Positions 1-5,749 of a stretch of 11,430 bases of DNA are shown here, in pieces. The translations under genes and the position numbers were made by a program. Source of the stretch: Azohydromonas lata NBRC 102462 (lineage in GTDB: Bacteria; Pseudomonadota; Gammaproteobacteria; Burkholderiales; Burkholderiaceae_C). The stretch covers positions 1 through 11,430 of the forward strand of contig CAMCTE010000074.1 of assembly GCA_945878385.1 (NCBI GenBank). The letters are read 5' to 3'. Each line of letters starts with the position of its first letter. The stretch's first letter is position 1. The notes under the pieces were generated by a model. It was given only the letters and a program-made list of their open reading frames with translations, searched no databases and was not told the DNA's origin.

Positions 1-1
1 C

Positions 2-166
2 GCCGCGCTCACGCGGTTCATGGGTGACCACCCCGACTGCGACGCGCAGCAGTTGCGCAGCCTCATCCGCGCGGCGCGCACGGAAGCGACGCTGCCGCCC
101 GAGCAGCGGCACGGGCGGGCCTGGCGCGAGCTGTTTCAATTCATCAAACCCTACGCCAGCGCCTGA
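2..166 (+). CDS. darP: DarP/YjgA (DUF615) ribosome-associated protein, C-terminal fragment
   Basis: This is the last 54 residues of a protein whose start lies before the window. The frame is open from base 2 to the TGA at 164-166. The visible part reads LTRFMGDHPDCDAQQLRSLI, then a basic AARTEA stretch, then WRELFQFIK near the end. This matches the C-terminal pattern of DarP (YjgA, DUF615), in which a helix around 'DAQQLRxLIRxAR' is followed by a 'FRELFQxL' end. DarP is a helical protein that binds late 50S subunit precursors and helps peptidyl-transferase-centre assembly. The gene stops five bases before mog, so the two are probably co-transcribed. The family call rests on a short C-terminal motif only. 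Confidence 0.75.
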   Translation, partial: AALTRFMGDHPDCDAQQLRSLIRAARTEATLPPEQRHGRAWRELFQFIKPYASA

Positions 167-171
167 ACGCC

Positions 172-765
172 ATGAGCACCGCGCAACCTTTGGATTCCGT
201 TCGCATCGGGATCGTCTCCATCAGCGACCGCGCCTCCAGTGGCGTTTACGAAGACAAGGGCCTGCCTGCCCTGCAGGAATGGCTGACGCGGGCGGTGCAC
301 AACCCGATTGAGTGGGAGCCGCGGCTGATTCCCGACGAACGCGAGTTGATCGCCACCACGCTGCGTTCTTTAGTGGACGATGCGCGCTGCGACCTGGTGC
401 TGACCACCGGTGGCACGGGGCCCGCTCAGCGCGATGTGACACCCGAAGCCACACTGGATGTGGCCGACAAGGAAATGCCGGGTTTTGGTGAGCAGATGCG
501 CCAGATCAGCCTGTGCTTCGTGCCCACGGCGATTCTTTCCAGGCAGGTGGCGGTAATCCGCGGCCGGGCCTTGATCATCAACTTGCCCGGACAGCCCAAG
601 TCGATTGCAGAAACGCTGGAAGGTCTGCCACAGGCGCAGCCGCCCGTGCACGGGATCTTCGCGGCGGTGCCCTACTGCGTGGACCTGATCGGCGGGCCGT
701 ACATCGAAACGGATGAGGCGGTGTGCAAGGCGTTCAGACCGAAGTCGGCGATTCGGTCGAGGTAA
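172..765 (+). CDS. mog: Molybdopterin adenylyltransferase Mog
   Basis: This 197-residue protein is close to the length of E. coli Mog (about 195). The enzyme adenylates molybdopterin with ATP, the activation step before molybdate insertion in molybdenum cofactor synthesis, in the cytosol. The MPT-binding signature TTGGTGPAQRDVTPEAT starts at residue 78. It is followed by EMPGFGEQMR (101-110), TAILSRQ and LPGQPKS (138-144), and the C-terminal GIFAAVPYCVDLI and FRPKSA stretches typical of Mog rather than shorter MoaB proteins. The ATG lies five bases after the darP stop with no clear Shine-Dalgarno, which suggests expression by translational coupling or reinitiation. The stop lies only nine bases from the stop of the converging cysE, with no visible terminator hairpin between them. 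Confidence 0.95.
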   Translation: MSTAQPLDSVRIGIVSISDRASSGVYEDKGLPALQEWLTRAVHNPIEWEPRLIPDERELIATTLRSLVDDARCDLVLTTGGTGPAQRDVTPEATLDVADKEMPGFGEQMRQISLCFVPTAILSRQVAVIRGRALIINLPGQPKSIAETLEGLPQAQPPVHGIFAAVPYCVDLIGGPYIETDEAVCKAFRPKSAIRSR

Positions 766-774
766 GGCGCGAGG

Positions 775-1557
775 TCAGTTCACCTTGCGGCGGAGTTCCT
801 CGGCGTCGAACCGCTCTTCGGTGGCCGCATCCTGGGGCACGCAGGGGTCCAGCGGCAATTGGCGGTTTTGCGCCGCAAGCTTCTCGATGGCGGCCCACAG
901 CAGCGCAATCTGATGCTCGTGGCCGGCGGCGTTGTCGATGAGGCTGCGCATGGCTTGTGAGACCGGGTCATCCCCCTGCGTGACGCCGTAGGCGGAAAAG
1001 CCCATGCGCGCGGCAGCGGCTTCGCGCGCGGTTTCGGCTTCAGCCTGCAGGATGCGCGCGGGGTTGCCGACTGCGGTAGCACCCGGCGGAACGGGTTTGA
1101 CCACCACCGCACTGCTGCCGATGCGCGCGCCGTCTCCGACCGTGAAGCCGCCCAGGACTTGGGAGTTCGCGCCCACGATCACACCCTTGCCCAGCGTGGG
1201 ATGGCGCTTGGCCCCCCGGCTGAGCGATGTTCCGCCCAGCGTGACGCCCTGGTAGATGGTGCACTCATCCCCGATTTCAGCGGTCTCGCCGATGACCACG
1301 CCCATACCGTGGTCGATGAAGACGCGCCGTCCGATGGTGGCGCCGGGGTGGATTTCGATGCCGGTGAGCATGCGACCCAAGTGCGAAATGAAGCGGCCGA
1401 GCCACTTGAAGTTCGCCCCCCAGCAGGCATGGGCCCAGCGGTGCAGGACCAGGGCATGCAGGCCGGGATAGCAGGTGAGCACCTCCCACGAAGAACGCGC
1501 GGCAGGGTCGCGTTCGCGGATGCAGGCAATGTCTTCACGCAGTCGAGCGAACATCAT
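775..1557 (-). CDS. cysE: Serine O-acetyltransferase CysE
   Basis: This 260-residue enzyme acetylates L-serine with acetyl-CoA to O-acetylserine, the committed step of cysteine synthesis in the cytosol. A short helical N-terminal part (1-65, with REDIxCIRERDPAA and YPGLHALVLHRWAH) is followed by a left-handed beta-helix of hexapeptide repeats (about 66-172). IDHGMGVVIGETAEIG at 81-96 carries the Asp-His pair of the active site, KRHP at 117-120 the second conserved His, and AVGNPAR closes the helix. The N-terminus is shorter than in E. coli CysE (273 residues) and resembles the EpsC/SrpH-like short form. Residues from about 173 onward form an extra 85-residue, largely helical tail of unknown role. 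ATG 1557 overlaps the trmJ stop (ATGA), so the pair is translationally coupled. A second ATG directly follows and could be used instead. Confidence 0.95.
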   Translation of the reverse strand: MMFARLREDIACIRERDPAARSSWEVLTCYPGLHALVLHRWAHACWGANFKWLGRFISHLGRMLTGIEIHPGATIGRRVFIDHGMGVVIGETAEIGDECTIYQGVTLGGTSLSRGAKRHPTLGKGVIVGANSQVLGGFTVGDGARIGSSAVVVKPVPPGATAVGNPARILQAEAETAREAAAARMGFSAYGVTQGDDPVSQAMRSLIDNAAGHEHQIALLWAAIEKLAAQNRQLPLDPCVPQDAATEERFDAEELRRKVN

Positions 1558-2360
1558 TCGAGTGTAGTGCGCGGTGGCAAATCGGGTGCGCAGGTGGTTG
1601 CCGACTGGTGCGCACCCGGCGTGGCCTGCTCAACGGCCCGCGCGATGCCGCGCAGGATGTGCACCTCCTCGGGTGTGAGCGCGGCGCGGTTGAGCAGTTG
1701 CTGCAGACGGGGCATGAGCTTTTTGGGGGCCGCAGGGTCCAGAAAACCGATGTGCTTCAACACCGATTGCCAGTGCTGCAGGGCCCCATGCACCGCGGTA
1801 GCATCGGCCCACTGGGGCGAAGGCGTGCGGGATTGCACCTCGTAGCTGCCCAGGGCCTGGCGGTATTCATACGCGAGCAACTGAATGGCCTGTGCCAGGT
1901 TGAGCGAACCATAGACCGGGTTCGTGGGGATGCTCAGACACACATGGGCCCGATACACGTCGTCGTTGGACAGGCCGTAGCGCTCACTGCCGAACACGAA
2001 AGCCACCCGCGGGGCGAGGGCTTCGGCAGCGGCCGACGACCGCGCCAGCGCTTCGAAGTGCGCCCGCGGCGCGGCCAGCGGTGGCCCGAAATCCCGCGGC
2101 GTCATGGCCGTGGCGCACACATGTTGCACGCCCTGCAGCGCCTCGGACAACCCTTGCACCACACGCGCGCGGGCAAGCACATCGGCCGCACCGCTGGCCA
2201 GGGCCACCGTTTCTTCCTGGGACAGCACATCGGCAAAGCGTGGCCGAACCAACACCAGGTCACCAAAGCCCATGACCTTCATCGCGCGCGCGGCCGCCCC
2301 GACATTGCCGGGGTGGCTGGTTTGCACCAGCACGAATCGCGGGTTGGGGTCGAGCGTCAT
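1554..2360 (-). CDS. trmJ: tRNA (cytidine/uridine-32-2'-O-)-methyltransferase TrmJ
   Basis: This 268-residue SPOUT-class enzyme methylates the ribose of nucleotide 32 in tRNA anticodon loops using S-adenosylmethionine. The N-terminal RNA-binding half shows NVGAAARAMKVMGFGDLVLV (about residues 19-38), the family's 'N(I/V)GAAARAMKNMG' motif. The trefoil-knot SAM site follows as FGSERYGLSNDD and IPTNPVYGSLNLAQA, typical of TrmJ rather than TrmL. The frame is open upstream to 2477, but that extension is Arg-rich and unlike the family. ATG 2360 gives MTLDPNPRFVLVQTSHPGN, matching the usual N-terminus and length (E. coli 246 residues). No strong Shine-Dalgarno is visible. It is the first gene of a two-gene operon with cysE and is divergent from suhB. 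Confidence 0.93.
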   Translation of the reverse strand: MTLDPNPRFVLVQTSHPGNVGAAARAMKVMGFGDLVLVRPRFADVLSQEETVALASGAADVLARARVVQGLSEALQGVQHVCATAMTPRDFGPPLAAPRAHFEALARSSAAAEALAPRVAFVFGSERYGLSNDDVYRAHVCLSIPTNPVYGSLNLAQAIQLLAYEYRQALGSYEVQSRTPSPQWADATAVHGALQHWQSVLKHIGFLDPAAPKKLMPRLQQLLNRAALTPEEVHILRGIARAVEQATPGAHQSATTCAPDLPPRTTLE

Positions 2361-2384
2361 GTGTTGTGCGGATGGCGCACCCGA

Positions 2385-2390
2385 TAGAAT
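2385..2390 (+). promoter_or_regulatory. Possible -10 element for suhB
   Basis: TAGAAT, one mismatch from the sigma-70 -10 consensus, lies in the 143-bp gap between the divergent trmJ and suhB starts. The -35 side is poor: the best candidate is TTGTGC at 2364-2369 with a short 15-base spacer. If real, the suhB leader would be about 105 bases long. I see no convincing promoter for trmJ on the other strand. This is a weak call by eye. Confidence 0.3.
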
Positions 2391-2503
2391 GCGCATTTGC
2401 CCGGATTGTCGCTTTCCGGCCGTTCTTTTTCCCCGCCAGCCCCCTGCCCGTCTGCCGCGCAGACGCATTCGCGCCACGACGCCACTCCAAGGACGCCATT
2501 GCC

Positions 2504-3475
2504 ATGTCGCAGCAAACCCTGCACCCCATGCTCAACATCGCCGTGAAGGCGGCCCGTACGGCGGGCTCCATCATCAACCGAGCGGCGCTGGACATCGAAG
2601 TGCTCAAGGTGGGCAGCAAGGGGGCCAATGACTTCGTCACCGAAGTGGACCAGGCGGCCGAGCGCGCCATCATCGACACCCTCCTGCAGGCCTACCCCGA
2701 TCACGGCATCCTGGCCGAAGAAAGCGGACGGGAACATGGCAGCCCCGACAGCGAATACACCTGGATCATTGATCCGCTGGACGGCACCACCAACTTCATC
2801 CATGGTTTCCCGTTCTATGCGGTGAGCATTGCGCTGGCCCATCGGGGCGCGCTGCAGCAGGCCGTGGTCTACGACCCCACACGCAACGACCTCTTCCATG
2901 CTTCCAAAGGGCGCGGGGCCTACCTGAACGACCGGCGCCTGCGCGTGTCCAAGCGCACTCGTTTGGCCGATTCGCTGGTGGGCACGGGGTTCCCCTTCCG
3001 AAAGGGCGACAACTTCAAGCGCTATGTGAAGATGTTCGAAGAGGTGATGAAGTCCTGCGCCGCCGTGCGCCGTCCGGGTGCCGCGGCTCTTGATCTTTGC
3101 TATGTTGCTTCCGGCGCATATGACGGCTTCTTCGAGATGGGCCTGAGCCCCTGGGACGCAGCGGCTGGGGCCCTCATGATCACCGAGGCCGGTGGCCTGG
3201 TGGGCAACTTCACGGGCGAGTCGGATTTCCTGTACCAGCGGGAGATCGTGGCCGGTACGCCCAAGGTGTACGGCCAGTTGGTGAAGATCCTGGCACCTTA
3301 CAGCCGGGTGATCCGCGAGGAGGGCGAGGCAGCGGCCGGTGGTTCTTCCGGTGCAGCCACCGCGACGGCGGCCAGCGAAACGCCTGAAGCCGCGCTGGCG
3401 CGCGCCACCGCAGCGCCGGACGGAGCAGCCCCCGTCAAGCGCACGCCGATCCGCATCCGCCGCCAGGATGCCTGA
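2504..3475 (+). CDS. suhB: Inositol-1-monophosphatase family protein SuhB
   Basis: This 323-residue Mg2+-dependent phosphatase belongs to the family that hydrolyses inositol-1-phosphate. In E. coli SuhB also acts in rRNA antitermination and ribosome maturation. Metal-site motifs are complete: LAEESG (70-75), IIDPLDGTTNFIHGFPF (from 88, with Asp90, Asp93, Gly94, Thr95) and SPWDAAAGALMITEAGG (from 215, with Trp217 and Asp218). The catalytic domain ends near residue 270. The remaining 50 or so residues are low-complexity Ala/Gly/Ser/Pro/Glu ending in a basic patch (KRTPIRIRRQDA), so the protein is longer than E. coli SuhB (267). ATG 2504 is chosen because it begins the family's usual N-terminus (MSQQTLHPMLNIAVKAAR) and has AAGGA ten bases upstream. 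The frame is open further upstream, but that part is not family-like. Confidence 0.93.
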   Translation: MSQQTLHPMLNIAVKAARTAGSIINRAALDIEVLKVGSKGANDFVTEVDQAAERAIIDTLLQAYPDHGILAEESGREHGSPDSEYTWIIDPLDGTTNFIHGFPFYAVSIALAHRGALQQAVVYDPTRNDLFHASKGRGAYLNDRRLRVSKRTRLADSLVGTGFPFRKGDNFKRYVKMFEEVMKSCAAVRRPGAAALDLCYVASGAYDGFFEMGLSPWDAAAGALMITEAGGLVGNFTGESDFLYQREIVAGTPKVYGQLVKILAPYSRVIREEGEAAAGGSSGAATATAASETPEAALARATAAPDGAAPVKRTPIRIRRQDA

Positions 3476-3506
3476 AGGCCGCCTGGAACCCGGGTGACCG
3501 CGCGTT

Positions 3507-3533
3507 TTGGTTCGCCGCACCATGGGTTAGAGT
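3507..3533 (+). promoter_or_regulatory. Possible promoter for the binding-protein/SDF operon
   Basis: The 76-base gap between suhB and the binding-protein gene contains TTGGTT (3507-3512) and TAGAGT (3528-3533), with a 15-base spacer. Each matches sigma-70 elements only partly, and the spacer is short. No terminator hairpin for suhB is obvious here, so read-through from suhB is equally possible. Confidence 0.25.
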
Positions 3534-3539
3534 CGGGGC

Positions 3540-3545
3540 AGGAGA
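3540..3545 (+). promoter_or_regulatory. Shine-Dalgarno that favours the GTG start at 3552
   Basis: AGGAGA places its GGAG core seven bases before GTG 3552, which is ideal spacing. The alternative ATG at 3561 is 16 bases from the core, which is too far. The site therefore supports the GTG start of the binding-protein gene. Confidence 0.65.
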
Positions 3546-3551
3546 ACACGG

Positions 3552-4418
3552 GTGTACGGCATGCGTTGGCTCAGTGCAGTTTGCTTGATCTTGATGTTGG
3601 GATCGACGGCGACTTGGGCCACGCCCAAGGCCGGCCCACCACCTGCGGAGTCCTCCACCTCATTGGTGGTGGCCCAGGACAGCCGCCGCGTGGCACCCGA
3701 CATCGCCCGCATCATCAACCGGGGTGAACTGGTGGTGGCGATGCTGGGGCAGGATGTGCCGCCCTTTTTCCAGGAAGTCGACGGCCGCATGGTGGGCGCC
3801 GATGTCGACCTGGTCGAATCCATGGCCCGCGAACTTCGGGTGCGCGTGCGCTACGACCGCAGTGCCAAGTCCTTCAACCAAGTGGTGGAGGTGGTGGCCG
3901 ACGGACGCGCCGATATCGGCGTGAGCAAGCTGGGTCGGACCTTAGGGCGGGCCCAGCAAATCGTCTACTCCGACCCCTATCTGGCCCTGCGCGGGGGCTT
4001 GCTCATCAACCGCGTGGAAATGGCGCGTCTGGCGGGCGACAGACCCATCGAATCGGTGATCCGCGACTTCCGCGGCAAGGTTTGTGCATTGGCGGGCTCC
4101 TCCTGGGAAGAGTTTGCCAAGCGCTACTTTCCGAAGGCCGCGCTGACGCCCTTGAAGTCCTGGGATGAATGCGTCAAGGCCGTTCAGAAGGGGGAATTCA
4201 CAGCCGCCTTCCGTGACGAGTTTGAAGTGCGCTCCGTCCTCAAGCGCAACCCCAAGCTCACGTTGACCCTGCGCACGGTGGTGATCACGGACCTGGAATC
4301 GTCACTGGCAGTGGCCGTCAGCAGCCGCGACCCGGTGTTGCTGGGCTTTGTCAACACCTTCATTGCCCTGCGCCCCGAGAAGCTCGATGTCGAGGCCGTG
4401 CTCAAGGAGGTGAAGTGA
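3552..4418 (+). CDS. Periplasmic solute-binding protein, SBP_bac_3 family (amino-acid type)
   Basis: This 288-residue secreted binding protein has a Sec signal peptide: the basic MYGMR, a hydrophobic core at about 6-20, and a likely cleavage after ATWA (residue 23). The Cys at 11 has no lipobox, so it should be soluble. The mature part follows family 3 of extracellular solute-binding proteins. IARIINRGELVVAM (from 51) is followed by PPFF and the domain-1 motif MVGADVDLVESMAREL. LGRTLGRAQQIVYSDPYL (from 127) matches the usual 'T..R...V.FS.PY' motif, whose Arg binds the ligand carboxylate in relatives. AAFRDE (218-223) sits where relatives have the Asp that binds the amino group, so an amino-acid-like ligand is my inference. 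No ABC permease or ATPase follows. Instead the stop overlaps an SDF-type transporter gene by four bases (GTGA). GTG 3552 is chosen for its ribosome binding site. Confidence 0.88.
   Translation: MYGMRWLSAVCLILMLGSTATWATPKAGPPPAESSTSLVVAQDSRRVAPDIARIINRGELVVAMLGQDVPPFFQEVDGRMVGADVDLVESMARELRVRVRYDRSAKSFNQVVEVVADGRADIGVSKLGRTLGRAQQIVYSDPYLALRGGLLINRVEMARLAGDRPIESVIRDFRGKVCALAGSSWEEFAKRYFPKAALTPLKSWDECVKAVQKGEFTAAFRDEFEVRSVLKRNPKLTLTLRTVVITDLESSLAVAVSSRDPVLLGFVNTFIALRPEKLDVEAVLKEVK
4404..4413 (+). promoter_or_regulatory. Full-length Shine-Dalgarno for the first SDF gene, inside the upstream coding sequence
   Basis: AAGGAGGTGA is an unbroken ten-base complement to the 16S rRNA 3' end (anti-SD TCACCTCCTT). 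It ends one base before the GTG at 4415. It lies within the last codons of the binding-protein gene (LKEVK-stop). The site supports GTG 4415 as the start and strong translation of the membrane component. Confidence 0.7.
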
Positions 4419-5749
4419 CGCCGTCTGCCACTGCCCCGGTGACCCCACCGACGCAGGCCCCTTCGGCTGTGGAGCGCTATCTGCGTCGGGCCTCCGACCT
4501 GCGGGTGGTGCTGGGATGCCTGCTCTTGGGCGGAGCGATCGGCTCGTGGATTCCCCAGGTGGGGCCTTACCTGAAGGTGGTGGGCAGCACCTATGTCGAA
4601 TTGCTGTCGATGATCGTGCTGCCCTTTTTGCTGTCGTCGATCATCTTCAGCCTGAGCAAACTGCTGCGCGAGGGGCAAGCGGGACAGGTGGCCAGACGAC
4701 TGGCCTGGGTGTTCTGCCTGGGAACGGGTTTGGCCGCGGTGGTGGCCACCGCCGGCTGGTTGGGTATGAACATGTTGGGCGGGGGCATGAGCGCGCAAAC
4801 CCTGGACTCCCTGGGCAGCATCGTGGGCAGCAGTGCTGACCGGGCCAACGCCCTCATGCAGATCGGCGCTGTAACGCCACCGGCTACCGGTACCGCCACG
4901 CTGATGCAGGATGCGATCCTGGCGATGGTGCCAAGCAACATCTTCGAGGCTCTGTCTGAGGGGAACATGCTCAAGGCCTTGGTGTTTGCGCTCCTGTTCG
5001 GCATCGCGGCCGGTCATGTGCCCGCCCGCATTTCCGAGAGCATGAACCATGCGCTGGAGACCGTGTACCGCACCTGTCAGACCCTGGCGCGTTGGATCAA
5101 CTTTCCACTGCCAGTGGTTCTGGTGTGCATGTCGGCCAGTCAGGTGGCCGCCACCGGTTGGGGGCCGATTCTGGCGATGAGCCAGTTTGTGATCGCCTTC
5201 TGTGGCTTGGCGATGTTGCTGATCATCGTGGCCTGCTGGGTGATTGCTCGGCGCAGCGACCGTTCGTTGGTCCAAGTGGTGGACTCGCTGCGGGAGGTGA
5301 TTGCCCTGGCGATTGCCACCAACAACATCACCGTGTGCATGCCCGCCATGATGGAAAGCCTGGGTGAGCGCTTGGGCTTCATGAGGGCACGGGTGGAGTT
5401 GCTCGTACCCCTGGCGGCCTCCCTGTTCCGGGCCGGGGCGGTGGCCTACTTCATCTGCGCCACCCTCTTCGTGGCCAGCATCTACGAGCGCGAACTCTCG
5501 GTGGCCGAAGTGACGGTGCTGACGGTCGTGGCCTGGCTGATCGGCTTCGCATCGGGAGGCCTGACGGGCGTGCTTACCGTGAGCATGGTGGGCACGGTGT
5601 GCGGCTATCTCGGTCTGCCTTTTGAAGCGGCATTCGTGCTGTTCATCGCAGTCGACCCCCTGTGCACGATCCTGCGAACGACGCTCAACACCCTGGGAAG
5701 TTGCGCGGCCGTGGCCCTGATCTGCCCGAGGCCCCTGAAATTGCCGTGA
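4415..5749 (+). CDS. SDF/DAACS-fold transporter (cation:dicarboxylate symporter family), paralogue 1, divergent cation site
   Basis: This 444-residue inner-membrane protein is close to the length of GltP (437). It has the order of segments of the Glt-Ph fold. TM1-TM3 lie at about 31-120. MVPSNIFEALSEGNMLKALV (from 171) is the signature 'VPSN.FEAL..GN.L' of the family. HP1 follows around 295-312, TM7 at about 325-357, HP2 around 365-400 and TM8 at about 405-438. Functional sites differ from characterised members. HP1 has NNITVCMP instead of the serine-rich tip. The NMDGT motif of TM7 is replaced by FRAGA (338-342), so the Na+-ligand Asp is Ala. In TM8, Arg421, Asn425 and Asp414 are kept, but the positions of Glt-Ph Asp394 and Asp405 are Thr418 and Ser429. 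These alignments were made by eye. The gene is coupled by GTGA overlaps to the binding-protein gene upstream and the second SDF gene downstream. The substrate is unknown. Confidence 0.85.
   Translation: MTPSATAPVTPPTQAPSAVERYLRRASDLRVVLGCLLLGGAIGSWIPQVGPYLKVVGSTYVELLSMIVLPFLLSSIIFSLSKLLREGQAGQVARRLAWVFCLGTGLAAVVATAGWLGMNMLGGGMSAQTLDSLGSIVGSSADRANALMQIGAVTPPATGTATLMQDAILAMVPSNIFEALSEGNMLKALVFALLFGIAAGHVPARISESMNHALETVYRTCQTLARWINFPLPVVLVCMSASQVAATGWGPILAMSQFVIAFCGLAMLLIIVACWVIARRSDRSLVQVVDSLREVIALAIATNNITVCMPAMMESLGERLGFMRARVELLVPLAASLFRAGAVAYFICATLFVASIYERELSVAEVTVLTVVAWLIGFASGGLTGVLTVSMVGTVCGYLGLPFEAAFVLFIAVDPLCTILRTTLNTLGSCAAVALICPRPLKLP

Noticed and set aside
2361..2477. Longer trmJ start at 2477
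   Set aside because: The added 39 residues are Arg/Gly-rich, cover the probable suhB promoter region and have no counterpart in the family.
2357..3523. A 388-codon open frame on the minus strand opposite suhB
   Set aside because: It is antisense to a complete SuhB with all metal-site motifs. Its composition is Arg/Gly/His-biased without a family pattern.
3576..3590. Lipoprotein cysteine in the binding-protein signal peptide
   Set aside because: Cys11 lies in the middle of the hydrophobic core and the preceding Ser-Ala-Val does not fit a lipobox. An AxA-type site after residue 23 is more likely.
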